A stretch of DNA of 64,000 bases, taken from positions 124,001 through 188,000 of the forward strand of contig JAKZAN010000054.1 in NCBI GenBank assembly GCA_023053545.1, given 5' to 3'. The notes below the pieces were generated by a model. The model was not told the origin of the DNA. It ran no database searches and saw nothing but the letters and a program-made list of their open reading frames with translations. The position numbers and the translations under genes are program-made. This document shows positions 26,114 to 36,733 of the stretch, in pieces (position 1 is the first letter of the stretch; each line of letters opens with the position of its first letter). Source of the stretch: Lepidurus packardi (Eukaryota > Arthropoda > Branchiopoda > Notostraca > Triopsidae).

Positions 26114-29110
26114 TTATGAAATTATGTTTTGAGGCACTTCTCTAAAGGTAATGCGGTATTCAGTACCATTTTCATTTATATGGCATATATTTCCGTTAAG
26201 TTGTAGTACTAAAACATTAACAAGTTTAAGTCCAATAGAGCTATTTTTTATTTCTGATTCCTCATAGCCGATACCATTGTCTTTATAAATCAAGCTGTAT
26301 GTTTCGTTTTTTTTCTTTTCTATTGAGATCTTAATTTGTCCATAATCTTCTTCATTTGAGAAGGCGTATTTAAGGGAGTTGCTTATTAATTCATTAAGGA
26401 TTAAGCCAAGTGGAATAGCAGTTTGTATCTCGAAAAATACATTACTCGCGGCTATTTTAAATGTTGTTTTCTTAGGTATATTTGGTTGTGTTGATAAAAT
26501 TGCATCTATTAATTGATTTAAATAGTCATAAAAATCGACTGTATTCAAGTTTTCAGAGTTATACAAATTCTGATGAATTAAGGCAATTGTATTAATCCGA
26601 TCTTGACTTTTTTCTAGGAAATCTTTCGTTTCTTCATTGTTATTTTTTCTTGATTGGATATTTAATAGTGACATTATCAATTGTAGATTATTTTTGACTC
26701 GATGGTGAATCTCTTGTAATAAAGTGTTTTTTAATTGTAATGCTTTATCGAGAGATTCGTTAGATTTTTCTAGATTTAATATTGAAATTTTAAGCTCTAT
26801 CGTTTTTTCGATTATTTTTTCTTTTAAGTATAATTCTCTTTTTTTTGAAATATAATTTCCTGTTTTGTAAGCTGCAAATAATAGTAAAATAAATGCTATT
26901 GCTATTAAACACCAAAACCATTTTAATTCATAATATTTTGGTTCAAAATCAAAAATTACAATTTTATATACGGTGTTATTACTTGAAAATCCATGAGTAC
27001 TAATTCTTATGACTAACTTATGTTTGCCTTTTTTATACCTCGCAAATTGAAATGAATTTCCTGTGATTTCTGTCCAATTTTTTTGACCTTCAAAACAATA
27101 TGAAATAGTAAGGTTTTCCCTGTTGTAATGATAGCCATAACTAAAATCTAATTTTAAAATTTCATTTTGCTTACTAATGTTGTAGACGCTGTCTTTTACG
27201 TAGACCTTTTTATTATTGTCTAAAAAGACATTATCAATCATGATTGTTCCTCTAAAAAGGTTTTTTTTCAATTTTTCCGGGTCAAACCAGACAAACCCTT
27301 TCATTGATGGAAAACCAATAATGCCATCTTGAGTTTTTAAAGATGGATGTGTGCCTCCTCCATTAAATTCGTTTGACAACAAGCCATCATCTGTCGTAAA
27401 CTTATAGCACTGTACTGGCATTTTGTGCAAAGTATTGTATATAATTGTTTTTTTGTCGATTGTGAGTAACCCATTATTAGTCGATATCCAAAGATTTTCC
27501 TTTTTGTCTTCCTCAATAGCATGAGCTGTACTTAAGTTAATATTCTTGTCAACTACCTTATGTGCTATATCGTTTTTTACAATATACAACCCATCTCCGT
27601 AGCAGCCCACCCAAAAACTATCGGCATCTAATTTTTTTATATAGCGAGCATTTACATTTATAAGCTTTGGGATGGCATATAATTTTTTATTTGTTGTGTT
27701 ATATTTATAAACCCCCTTTGTGGTTCCGATTATTAAGTTCTCATTAAAGTTAGATATCGTATTTATTCGTTTGTTTGGCGTTGAAAATTTTTCAAATGTT
27801 TTATCCAAAACTATTGAATCGCCGATGAAGTGCCCAATATTTTGATCTGTACTTAACCATAACTTATTCTTTAAGTATGTATAGCTTTTAAGGTAGACAA
27901 ATTTTTTGCTTAATTTTAAAGCTGTAGAAGTTGTACCATCTTCTGCGGATATTAATCCAATATCTTTTCCTTCAAAGTAAATTTTTTTCTTGTAAAGCAA
28001 AAGAAAGCCAAAATATTTATCATGGCTTTTAAAACTATTGATTTTATATTTATTAGTGAATCTGTTATACTGCCAATAATTGTAACTGTACCAAATTTTG
28101 TTTTTTTCTAACACAGTATAATTACTGTCAAAAATATCTTGACCAGTGATGAAAACATTTATTTTTATAGTTTTTATGATGGCTACTCCTTTTGTTGCAG
28201 TGCTTAAATAGAACGCATCGTCATTTTTAGAATAGTACAAGCCTCTAATGTCATTGGACGGACATTTAAATAAATATTGTGTATAAATTCGGTTATTCTT
28301 GTATAAAATTTCATATATGTTTTCTTGAAAATTTAAAAAGTACCTGTTATCGGATAAATAGATTCTTTCATAAGGGTATGATGAATTATTTGCAAAACAG
28401 TAGCTTTTTATGATTGCATCACACTGAATTTTACAATCTATTATTTTATTGTTTTCAAATAAGTCTATTGTATTTGTGCCAAGGCCGATTACAGTATTTC
28501 CAAATCTTAAAAAGTCATATTTAATAATGTTGAATTTTTTGATTTTTGTTTCTACTCCTTTGGAATCAATACAACCAATAAAGTCCTTGTCAGAATAATA
28601 AAAAAAATTAGATGTTTCAAGCGAGCTGTCGTAAAATAAATTTTCTTTAAGTAGAAACCAGCAGCTATTTTTAATAACTTTGAAAATATTGCTGAAATTT
28701 TTTTTATTGCTATTAAAAAAAGAAAAATTATATTGAAAGAAACCCTTTTTATAGATTTCTTTTTCCTCTTTTATAATTCCATTATTAATTGAATAAATTC
28801 TTAAATCAGGATGTGTAATGAAATAGATGATTTCTGTATCGTAATCTTTAACAATAGAAAAAATTCGCTTGTTCGTAATTGAACTATATAAATGCTTATC
28901 TTCTAAAATCTTATTGCCATCGTATTTAAATAATCCTAATTCTGTAGCTATCCATAAGAATCCGCTGCTGTCTTGTACGCAATTGCGAACAGAAATTTGA
29001 TTTAATCCATCTTCTGCATTGATCCATGTTATATTATATTTGTCAGCTTCTGTTTGACAATTACCAAAATTAAATGCGAATACGCAAAGTATGTAAAAAA
29101 AATCTCTCAT
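26114..29110 (-). CDS. Sensor histidine kinase with beta-propeller sensor (HisKA_2 type)
   Basis: A 998-residue sensor kinase. After a signal peptide (cleavage near CQ, residue 19) there is a long periplasmic propeller of two-component-regulator repeats (about 30-600, e.g. DSSGFLWIATELGLFKYDG and EDKKENLWISTNNGLL), then a Y_Y_Y-type domain (about 620-730), one membrane segment (about 733-752), a coiled coil, and a HisKA_2 domain with phospho-acceptor His in LLQEIHHRVKNNLQ. The ATPase domain shows LNELISNSLKYAF and DNGIGY. Such proteins resemble hybrid two-component systems for nutrients, though here kinase and regulator are separate. The signal sensed is unknown. Confidence 0.88.
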   Translation of the reverse strand: MRDFFYILCVFAFNFGNCQTEADKYNITWINAEDGLNQISVRNCVQDSSGFLWIATELGLFKYDGNKILEDKHLYSSITNKRIFSIVKDYDTEIIYFITHPDLRIYSINNGIIKEEKEIYKKGFFQYNFSFFNSNKKNFSNIFKVIKNSCWFLLKENLFYDSSLETSNFFYYSDKDFIGCIDSKGVETKIKKFNIIKYDFLRFGNTVIGLGTNTIDLFENNKIIDCKIQCDAIIKSYCFANNSSYPYERIYLSDNRYFLNFQENIYEILYKNNRIYTQYLFKCPSNDIRGLYYSKNDDAFYLSTATKGVAIIKTIKINVFITGQDIFDSNYTVLEKNKIWYSYNYWQYNRFTNKYKINSFKSHDKYFGFLLLYKKKIYFEGKDIGLISAEDGTTSTALKLSKKFVYLKSYTYLKNKLWLSTDQNIGHFIGDSIVLDKTFEKFSTPNKRINTISNFNENLIIGTTKGVYKYNTTNKKLYAIPKLINVNARYIKKLDADSFWVGCYGDGLYIVKNDIAHKVVDKNINLSTAHAIEEDKKENLWISTNNGLLTIDKKTIIYNTLHKMPVQCYKFTTDDGLLSNEFNGGGTHPSLKTQDGIIGFPSMKGFVWFDPEKLKKNLFRGTIMIDNVFLDNNKKVYVKDSVYNISKQNEILKLDFSYGYHYNRENLTISYCFEGQKNWTEITGNSFQFARYKKGKHKLVIRISTHGFSSNNTVYKIVIFDFEPKYYELKWFWCLIAIAFILLLFAAYKTGNYISKKRELYLKEKIIEKTIELKISILNLEKSNESLDKALQLKNTLLQEIHHRVKNNLQLIMSLLNIQSRKNNNEETKDFLEKSQDRINTIALIHQNLYNSENLNTVDFYDYLNQLIDAILSTQPNIPKKTTFKIAASNVFFEIQTAIPLGLILNELISNSLKYAFSNEEDYGQIKISIEKKKNETYSLIYKDNGIGYEESEIKNSSIGLKLVNVLVLQLNGNICHINENGTEYRITFREVPQNIIS

Positions 29111-29662
29111 TTTAAAAAATTAAAGATATGGATTCTATTGTGATAAATTCCTCTTTGATGTTTAATTTTTTTAAATATATTTTAAGCTAAAGGAGGGGCA
29201 GCATCTATTGAATCGACTGAAATTGAATGGGGGCACGATTCTAGTCGCAAACTTTTTGTTTTTTGAAATGAAACTGGCTCGATCTGTTTCAGTATGCGTT
29301 GAGTCACGTTCTGCTAATTCACTTGCAGCTAAATGATATTTAAAAGGTTACTTGCTTTTTCGTTACCATAGCTAACATGTTTTGGTTATTCAATTAAGAT
29401 AGAGCTTTATACGCTCCATTCATAAACAACTGTGCTGCACCTATATGCTCTTTTGGAAAAGCAACCTTAAAGCTTGCCACCTGCCCTACTTTCGCTGGTT
29501 GAAAGTGCTGTTTTTTTGAGGTCCATTAGTCTCTTTTAGTCTAGTCAGGACTGTTCGGGAAATTTCTAGCGATAAAAAAAACCTTTGACAACGTTTTTGC
29601 AAGCGCTATCAAAGGTAAAAAAAATAGTCCTAATTTTTTTAAGTGGGAACATTACATGCGTT
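29111..29662. other. Long AT-rich intergenic region
   Basis: 552 bp between the sensor kinase (whose promoter must lie at the left end; TATCTTTA on the minus strand about 20 bases before its ATG is a weak candidate) and the surface-protein gene. I see one terminator at 29574-29616 and a 40-odd-codon open frame on the minus strand near 29420-29550 that I do not recognise. No tRNA, repeat array or clear gene is visible. Confidence 0.5.
29574..29616 (-). terminator. Terminator of the surface-protein gene
   Basis: Minus strand: stem ACCTTTGA / TCAAAGGT followed by TTTTTTT. It lies about 50 bp beyond the stop codon of the Fib_succ_major gene. Confidence 0.75.
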
Positions 29663-31964
29663 CTAATTTTTAATACAACGAATAGGATTTGCTGTTGCTC
29701 TTGTTACTTGATTTGCTGTAACTGCGTTTGCAGTACTACTCGTTAGTAATGCACGAACACCATTAACGCCAGTAACTGTTCTTGTCCAAAATATCCCATA
29801 GCCTCCCTGATCAGCCATAGCACCTGTTGCACCTGCTCGAGAACCTCCCATTGGAAGTTTAAGCGCAGAGGTAAATCCAGTAGCAGTATTGGTAATGTTG
29901 CCTGTTCCAGGATTAAAGGCAAGTGCAGTAGTAAATTCAGCACTTGTTGGCACACGATATCCTGTAGGACATGGTCCTTGGGTCACAGTATTCCATCTGT
30001 TATTGTTGTTGTCACTTCTCCAGTCATTAGGAGATGTATTAACTGGAATAAAATCGCCATGAGCTACTGCATCTGTAGAAGACAAAGTATTAACTGGCAT
30101 AATATTGTTTAGACCACGAATGTTTGCAACTGTAGTTGGCGTATCTCCTCTTCTTACGATAATTTCATGACCGTCTGAGTTGCGTCCCCATTGGTAATAG
30201 TTTCCAAAACTCAATGCATCATTTGTAGCTGTAGCCACTCGTTGCGCTCCTAAATTTCTATCCATCCACACTTGTGTTCCATAAGTTACATCAACAACAG
30301 CCGTTGCACTAGCTGGTAAAGATTTAATATCAATTCGAGGTGAAATTGTTTTTGCATTGGTAAACGGTGATCCAATAAGAATCATGTTTTTAATACCAAA
30401 TTCCGTTGTTGGCAATACGTTAGTAGTATTTGGTACTAAAGTAATAGTTTGGATTCCTGTAGTAGTGAATACTCCGCTACCACTATAAGCAAGACCAGAG
30501 GCATCACTCACACTAAGATTCCAGTTGTTGTTAGTTGCTCCTAAGGCAGTTACTTCAACTTCTACTGCGATTGTAGCTGAAGGGCTCACAGTTTCTCCAT
30601 TGTACGCAACCCCTGTTGAGTTTATAACAGACGGGCCATTATATACTGGCGTTGCATATGTAAAACTCACCTTAGTAACGGCTGGGTCAGCGGGTTGGTC
30701 TTTAATACAACGAATTGGAAGAGCTACAGAACGACCAAAGGCACTAATGGAGGTAGCAGTAGGTGTTACTAAGAGTATGCGATTTTCCGCATTGTTTATT
30801 AGTGGACTAGCCTGTTCTACCCCAAGTGTAGTTGTCCAATAATGCGCATTAGTACCTTGTGCCGTAATCCCCGCGTTCACTCGACTGCGGAACCCAGAAA
30901 TAGGAAGTTTAAGCGGCGAACCGAAAGCGGTAGTATTGTTAGTTATATTTCCAGTACCAGGATTGTATCCAATTAAGATAGTCATTTCGCCCTCTGTTGG
31001 CAAACGGAAACCTGTTGGGCAAGGTCCTTGTGTGTTGTCAATCCAGCGATTATTAGGAAAGCCTACTCTCCAATCATATGGAATTGAGCTAGTAGTTATA
31101 ATCATGTTGTTATGTCCAGGATTATCCGTAGCTGATAATGCATCTACAGCTGTGGGATCATATAAGCCACGAGCCGTCCATAGGCGTATCACCATTTCGC
31201 ACTACAATTTCATGACCATCCCGAAGGTCTTCCCCATTGATAATAGCTACCAAAACTCAAAGGGTCATTTGTAGCCGTAGCCACTTGTTGTGCACCAAGG
31301 TTTCTGTCCATCCATGTTTGCGTGCCGTAAGCTACTTCCTGCAACAGAAGTAGAAGTGGCCTGGAAGGGATTTAATATCGATACGAGGTGTAAGATTTAG
31401 TGTGTTACTAGCTCCTGTTAAAGCCAATGTCATTGTGACATAAAAAGTTGCCGGTATAGCTGCGCTATTGTTTTGTAAAACCACAGGAAAAGTTCCTGCT
31501 GCATCAATATCCCCTGTAGCGCTAAAGGTCAAGCCTGTAGTTGCGTCTGTAGCTCTTAAGTTATAGCTTGTAGGTTCTGTAGCTGTAACACTTACCGTAA
31601 TAGTAGAAGCTACAGGAACTGGCTCACCATTATATCCAATACCGGTGGTATTTATAACAGATGCTCCTTGATAGGTAGGATTAGAAACGGTTAAAGCCGA
31701 TGAATTTGAAGCACACGGAGTAATGTTATACCATGCATTGTTTGTGTAGGCTCTGAAACATTTTAAGGATTGATGATAGACTACCATACCATCTACTGGT
31801 GTTGTTATTGCTGCTACACTAGTGACGCGAGGTAAAAGCAATGCCTTGTCAGTTGCCGTCAAGTCTAATATCGAACTTGCTTGAGGGCTAGTGGTGCCTA
31901 TCCCAACCTGCGAGAACACACTCGTTGCTGCCAGTAATATGGACGTAATTAGAATTCTTTTCAT
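29663..31964 (-). pseudogene. Frameshifted surface protein with two Fib_succ_major domains
   Basis: Two frames look like halves of one gene: 31964-31332 (N-terminus, 210 codons) and 31195-29663 (510 codons). The N-terminal half has a signal peptide (MKRILITSILLAATSVFS, cut near SQ) and a GIGTTSPQASSILDL motif found in many Flavobacterium surface proteins. Two Fib_succ_major-type domains follow; the intact second one (about 30260-29680) shows QVWMDRNLGAQ, NYYQWGRNSDGHEI and QGPCPTGYRVPT. In the first domain (31370-31190) the same motifs occur but are spread over several frames, with about four single-base shifts in 180 bp. Either the gene is decayed or the sequence has local errors. Function unknown, probably cell-surface exposed. 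Confidence 0.75.
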
Positions 31965-32512
31965 TTTGTTTATTTAAAGTTAATGGTTATTAATTATTAG
32001 TAATCTTTTTTAGGCTAAGATTTGAACAGTAAATAATATTTTATTTTCAGATTTCGATCAACCTATCACCGAATTCTAACCTATAGTGCTTATCTAAAGA
32101 CGTTGACCTTAATTTTTTTTGTGTACAGACTTAGATAATAACCTTGGAAATGCGTTATTTAAATAAGTATTACTTATTATTTGTTGCAAAAATAGTTTTA
32201 TGTTAATCTATTGAAGTTTTGAATATTGCGATGTATTGTTGATTATTGATATTTTGTTACAAACAGTATAATGGTACTTTTTAAGTCTGTAAAATTTTTA
32301 TTCTTTTAGTATTGAATCTATTATAAAAATCACTGATTGATTTCTGACCTAAATCTGAAGCGGTTTTTCATTAATTCATATGTTTTTGTTCGCTAATACT
32401 TTTGTTTGGATTATTTATTTAAAATAAGATCATTTTTTTTTTTTTGAAATTATAACGTTCGTCATTATTTACCTGCTGAGGGCTTTTTACTTTTGCCAAA
32501 CAAAGTTAAGTT
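31965..32512. other. AT-rich intergenic region between divergent genes
   Basis: 548 bp between the surface-protein gene (minus) and hemN (plus). It is very AT-rich, includes a long T run near 32430, and has a -7 match at 32488. I see no open frame, repeat or RNA gene in it. Confidence 0.6.
32488..32495 (+). promoter_or_regulatory. Possible -7 element of hemN
   Basis: TACTTTTG matches TAnnTTTG exactly, 18 bases before the hemN ATG. A TTG at -33 is missing, so an activator may be needed. No TTGAT-N4-ATCAA box was found upstream. Confidence 0.4.
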
Positions 32513-33877
32513 ATGGATTCAGCACTCATCAGAAAATACAATGTTCCAGGGCCTCGGTATACCAGTTATCCAACTGTTCCTTATTGGGATTTGGATGCGT
32601 TTTCTATTGATGAATGGCGGGAATCACTTCGGAAATCTTTTGCGGAGAGTAATAATTCTGAAGGTATTAGCCTTTATATTCACTTGCCTTTTTGCGAAAG
32701 CATGTGCACTTTTTGTGGCTGCAACAAGCGCATTACCAAAAATCATGACGTTGAACATCCTTATATTCAGGCTTTGTTGAAGGAATGGAAGTTGTATGCA
32801 GCTTTGTTTGAAGACAGAATTCAGGTTAAGGAAATTCATCTGGGTGGTGGCACGCCTACATTCTTTTCTGTGCAAAATTTAGAAGATTTGATTAATGGTA
32901 TTTTTTGCTTTGCGGATCGCGCTGCAGATTATCAGTTCAGTTTTGAGGGACATCCCAACAACACAACATTCGAACACCTTCAGAAATTATATGATCTTGG
33001 TTTTCGGCGCGTGAGCTTTGGTGTTCAGGATTATTCAGCAACTGTTCAAAAGGCAATCAACCGGGTTCAACCTTTCGAAAACGTGGAACGGGTTACGCAA
33101 CAAGCACGCGAAATTGGCTATACGTCGGTGGGTCATGACTTAATTTTTGGATTGCCATTTCAGACTTTGCAAGATGTTGTTGATACTATTTCACTAACAA
33201 AAAAACTAAACCCGGACCGATTGGCATTCTACAGTTACGCGCACGTGCCGTGGATTAAAGGCAACGGGCAACGGGGTTTTCGGGACGAGGATGTTCCGAA
33301 AGATGAAATTAAACGCACTTTATATGAAACTGGAAAAAGACATTTGGCCGAAAACGGCTATCAAGAAATTGGCATGGATCATTTCGCTTTGGAAACCGAT
33401 GCTCTTTATGACGCCTATGTTAATTCGGCACTACATCGGAATTTCATGGGTTACAGTTCCTCAAAAACACAAGTAATGATTGGTTTGGGCGTTTCAGCTA
33501 TCGGCGATAGTTGGTATGGTTTTTCGCAGAACACGAAAAATTTAGAAGATTATTACCAAATGCTAGAGTGGAATCAGCTCCCAGTAGTGAAAGGGCATTG
33601 TCTCACGTTAGAAGATTTAGTGATTCGCAAGCATATTCTAAATTTAATGTGTCAGTTTGAAACGAATTGGTTTGAGCCTCAAACAGATTTTTCAGATAAG
33701 GATGCTGTGCGTGCAAATTTGATCGATCTGGAAAAAGATGGATTGGTTTGCGTTACAGATCTTGGGGTTTTCATTACGGAGAAAGGCAAGCCATTCACGC
33801 GAAATATTTGCATGGCATTCGATTTGCGTTTGAAACGCGAGCAGCCGGAAAGGCAGCTTTTCTCGATGACAATCTAG
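32513..33877 (+). CDS. hemN: Oxygen-independent coproporphyrinogen III oxidase
   Basis: A 454-residue radical SAM enzyme. The cluster motif CESMCTFCGC near residue 61 has the CxxxCxxC spacing plus the extra Cys of HemN. The N-terminus (RKYNVPGPRYTSYPTVPYW) and motifs HLGGGTPTF and GQDYSATVQKAINRVQP-like segments are typical (here VSFGVQDYSATVQKAINR). It makes protoporphyrinogen precursors without oxygen. It converges on the cbb3 oxidase operon (12 bp between stop codons), consistent with haem supply for low-oxygen respiration. Confidence 0.95.
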   Translation: MDSALIRKYNVPGPRYTSYPTVPYWDLDAFSIDEWRESLRKSFAESNNSEGISLYIHLPFCESMCTFCGCNKRITKNHDVEHPYIQALLKEWKLYAALFEDRIQVKEIHLGGGTPTFFSVQNLEDLINGIFCFADRAADYQFSFEGHPNNTTFEHLQKLYDLGFRRVSFGVQDYSATVQKAINRVQPFENVERVTQQAREIGYTSVGHDLIFGLPFQTLQDVVDTISLTKKLNPDRLAFYSYAHVPWIKGNGQRGFRDEDVPKDEIKRTLYETGKRHLAENGYQEIGMDHFALETDALYDAYVNSALHRNFMGYSSSKTQVMIGLGVSAIGDSWYGFSQNTKNLEDYYQMLEWNQLPVVKGHCLTLEDLVIRKHILNLMCQFETNWFEPQTDFSDKDAVRANLIDLEKDGLVCVTDLGVFITEKGKPFTRNICMAFDLRLKREQPERQLFSMTI

Positions 33878-33888
33878 CTTTGGCAATT

Positions 33889-34134
33889 TTAGCTGCCTAG
33901 AACTTCGTTTTGTCCGCGGAGTAATTCATCAACTTGCATTTCGATTGTGGAGAGCTCATCTTTCAGGGCTTTCATAAAATCTTTTGGCGTCAGTTCATGG
34001 CTGCTTTGGATCTGTTCAATTTCTTGCGTGATTCCTTCATATTGCTGCAATAGAATGTCGAAAGAACTTCGGTTTATTAATGCACCATTAATTTTTTCGT
34101 CAATGTGGGCGCGCAATTCTTCAATATTTTTCAT
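33889..34134 (-). CDS. Small helical protein at the end of the cbb3 operon
   Basis: An 81-residue acidic protein predicted to be all helix, with coiled-coil-like segments (IDEKINGALINRSSFD, KDELSTIEMQVDELL). I chose the ATG at 34134 because the longer frame to 34299 would run through the end of the TauE/SafE gene. It starts 10 bp after that gene and is probably the last gene of the cco operon. No family is recognised. Confidence 0.6.
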   Translation of the reverse strand: MKNIEELRAHIDEKINGALINRSSFDILLQQYEGITQEIEQIQSSHELTPKDFMKALKDELSTIEMQVDELLRGQNEVLGS

Positions 34135-34144
34135 ATTATAAAAT

Positions 34145-34849
34145 TTAGTGGCACAGGGGTAGAGACTGTATAAATAGCGACATGTTTGATGGTGATAAGT
34201 ATGCAATTCCCAATCCCATTCCCCTAAAGATAAAGAGGATCCCCATGATGCTAATGGCAATTGGCACGAATTTCTGAATTTTCGCCCGTTTTTTCGCACT
34301 AATATGGCTGTTTAGTAGTACCACGCTGCTCATCAGTGGGATTGTTCCTGCACCAAAAAGCGCCATAAATGCAACACCAGCCGAAATGTCCTGCATGGCC
34401 ATTGCGCCAAAAAGTGCAGCATATACCATCCCGCAAGGCAAGAACCCATTCAGCAACCCAATGCTAAATAAGGATTGATAGGTCTTTTTTTGAAATTGTT
34501 TGCCAAGAATGGATCTTAGTTTGCTTAGAAATTTGAAAATGGGCTGCGAGAAATTGTATTTTGCCAGTTTGCGTTCAGGAACTATACCGATTAATAGCAT
34601 TGCAATGCCAACAAAAATCGAGAGCTTTTGTTGCAATCCGGCCATCATTAAGCCCCGACCTAGAATGCCGAAAAGTAGTCCTATTGTGGCGTATGCAGCG
34701 AGACGCCCCAGATGATATGTAATTATTTGTAATGTCTTTCGCGCTTCATTGTTTCGATCAACAGGCAACATCATGGCAATGGGACCGCACATCCCGATGC
34801 AATGCAAACTGCTAATTAGTCCCAATATGAAGGCGGTATAGATCATCAA
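34145..34849 (-). CDS. TauE/SafE-like membrane protein linked to cbb3 oxidase
   Basis: A 234-residue membrane protein with about six hydrophobic segments. The early motif SSLHCIGMCGPIAMML is typical of the sulfite exporter TauE/SafE-like group (DsbD-type membrane domain) that sits beside cco genes in many bacteria. A role in copper or cytochrome assembly has been proposed for such neighbours; transport of sulfite is doubtful. It overlaps ccoH by four bases (ATGA), indicating coupled translation. Confidence 0.75.
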   Translation of the reverse strand: MMIYTAFILGLISSLHCIGMCGPIAMMLPVDRNNEARKTLQIITYHLGRLAAYATIGLLFGILGRGLMMAGLQQKLSIFVGIAMLLIGIVPERKLAKYNFSQPIFKFLSKLRSILGKQFQKKTYQSLFSIGLLNGFLPCGMVYAALFGAMAMQDISAGVAFMALFGAGTIPLMSSVVLLNSHISAKKRAKIQKFVPIAISIMGILFIFRGMGLGIAYLSPSNMSLFIQSLPLCH

Positions 34850-35292
34850 ATAGACAAATAAGTAGTTTCTTTTTTAAGATAGTTCGTGCCCATGTATTCA
34901 TATGAAAGTGTAATGTCCCAACGGCCGCCAGCCAACTCATTATTTGGAATGAACAATGATCGACCCGAAAGTGCAATTTCGAAATCTAGTTTTTGGTCTG
35001 ACGGTCGGTATAGAGACACTTTACCGCTCAATTTTGATAAATCAAACGACGTGGGGAATTTTATTTCAATGCCTTGGGAGGATGTTTCTATTGTGGGCTT
35101 TTCTTTTAAATCTTGGTTGTTTTGTATTTCCTTTACTTCAGTATCAAAGTTTGCGTCGTGCTTATAATATTCTTCTATAACCAATTCATTGTCGTATTTT
35201 GAGTTGGTTTGTACTTTTACGACGAAGTATAAGATAAACGACATAAACAATACGAATGCGATTACGATTCCAGTTCCCCAATTGATTTTCAT
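34846..35292 (-). CDS. ccoH: CcoH/FixH-type cbb3 assembly protein
   Basis: A 148-residue protein with one N-terminal membrane segment (about 7-28) and a periplasmic beta-rich domain. The motifs YYKHDANFD and LYRPSDQKLDF and the final region SLFIPNNELAGGRWDITL fit FixH. It helps assemble the cbb3 oxidase. It lies between ccoG (12 bp gap) and the TauE/SafE-like gene. Confidence 0.88.
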   Translation of the reverse strand: MKINWGTGIVIAFVLFMSFILYFVVKVQTNSKYDNELVIEEYYKHDANFDTEVKEIQNNQDLKEKPTIETSSQGIEIKFPTSFDLSKLSGKVSLYRPSDQKLDFEIALSGRSLFIPNNELAGGRWDITLSYEYMGTNYLKKETTYLSI

Positions 35293-35304
35293 AGCAGTAT
35301 TTTT

Positions 35305-36729
35305 TTAATTAAAAGTTCGCGGCGAGAGGAAGTTTGTTGTAGATGTTTCAAGGAGCTGCTCGCCATCATAAACACCAATTTCCAACTGTATTTTATCGCT
35401 TTCTAATTCAGATTTATTAATTTTTATAAAAATGGTTCCTTGTGTTAATCCTTCTTTTTGAACCGAAAATCCTTGCTTACCCACTTTTGTAATTTGGCCT
35501 TTGTGCGACAATAACTTAAGTTTGATGTTGCTGTAATCTTTAGTCGTTTTGTTTATGATTTTATAAGTAAAAACATTTGAGATTAGATCACCTTCATGTT
35601 GATACAACTGGCCGGGCAATCGCAGAATGGTTGCCTCGACATCATTTCTTAGTGCAAGCAGTCCCGCTAAAATTCCCATCAGTATTAGCAACATTGCGGT
35701 ATAACCCTTCATTCTGGCTGTGAAACGGAAAGGCTCTTTTTTTTCAATTTCGTCTTCAGACGCATACCGAATTAGACCTTTCGGAAACCCTACGCTGCTC
35801 ATGACGGTGTTACATTCGTCGATACAAGCGGTGCAGTTTGTGCATTCCAACTGCGTTCCGTTTCTGATGTCAATTCCCGTTGGACAAACGGCAACACACA
35901 GTTTGCAATCGATGCAATCGCCTTTACCAGCTAAAAATCGGTCTTCGCTTTTGATAATTTTTCCGCGACCAGCAAGCTTCTCACCACGAACAAAATCATA
36001 GGCAACGTTAATGGATTTATTGTCGAGTAGCACACCTTGCAACCTGCCATACGGGCAAGCAATAATGCAAACTTGTTCTCGGAACCACACGAATACAAAA
36101 TAGAATACACCCGTAAAAATCAACAAGGCAATGAAGTTGCTGAGGTGCGCCATTGGACCATCTTGAACCATATTAATGAGTTCATCGCTTCCAATTACGT
36201 AGGCAAGAAATACATTGGCGATCAAAAAGGAAATGACAAAAAAGATTGTCCATTTTAGCGCACGCTTTCTGATTTTTTCACCGTTCCAATCCTGCTTGTC
36301 GAGTCGGATTTGGGCATTTCGATCGCCATCAATAGCATATTCGATTCGGCGGAATACCATCTCCAAAAATATGGTTTGAGGACAAATCCACCCGCAAAAA
36401 ATTCGGCCAAAAACAACTGTAAATAAGATTACAAAGACCACCATCGTAATCAATGCAATCACGAAAATGTAGAAATCCTGAGGCCAAAACGGAAATCCAA
36501 AAATATTGAAACGACGCTCCAATACATTAAACATCATGAACTGATTGCCGTTGACTTTCACGAATGGATTGGCAATTAGAATTGCCAAAAGCACATAACT
36601 AACCCACTTTCGATAATCATAGAATTTGCCTGAAGGCTTTTTTGGAAAGATAAATTTCCGCTTGCCTTTTTCGTCTATCGTTCCAATCGTATCTCTAAAG
36701 CCATCTACATCATGTGCATTCGTACTCAT
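35305..36729 (-). CDS. ccoG: CcoG/FixG: ferredoxin-type protein for cbb3 maturation
   Basis: A 474-residue membrane protein with segments near 45-60, 85-110, 155-175, 200-220 and 340-360. Two cysteine clusters, CIDCKLCVAVCP and CTNCTACIDECN (about 265-310), would hold [4Fe-4S] centres, and the membrane part has FCGWICPQTIFLEMVF. CcoG reduces copper for insertion into the oxidase. The C-terminal Ig-like domain is present. It starts 4 bp after ccoP. Confidence 0.94.
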   Translation of the reverse strand: MSTNAHDVDGFRDTIGTIDEKGKRKFIFPKKPSGKFYDYRKWVSYVLLAILIANPFVKVNGNQFMMFNVLERRFNIFGFPFWPQDFYIFVIALITMVVFVILFTVVFGRIFCGWICPQTIFLEMVFRRIEYAIDGDRNAQIRLDKQDWNGEKIRKRALKWTIFFVISFLIANVFLAYVIGSDELINMVQDGPMAHLSNFIALLIFTGVFYFVFVWFREQVCIIACPYGRLQGVLLDNKSINVAYDFVRGEKLAGRGKIIKSEDRFLAGKGDCIDCKLCVAVCPTGIDIRNGTQLECTNCTACIDECNTVMSSVGFPKGLIRYASEDEIEKKEPFRFTARMKGYTAMLLILMGILAGLLALRNDVEATILRLPGQLYQHEGDLISNVFTYKIINKTTKDYSNIKLKLLSHKGQITKVGKQGFSVQKEGLTQGTIFIKINKSELESDKIQLEIGVYDGEQLLETSTTNFLSPRTFN

Positions 36730-36733
36730 TTTG

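Noticed and set aside
29420..29550. Minus-strand open frame of about 40 codons in the long intergenic region
   Set aside because: It has no start codon and no family is recognised; may be a remnant, but evidence is too thin to list as a gene.
32200..32490. FNR-like box upstream of hemN
   Set aside because: TTGAT-like half sites occur in the AT-rich region but none is matched by ATCAA at the right distance.
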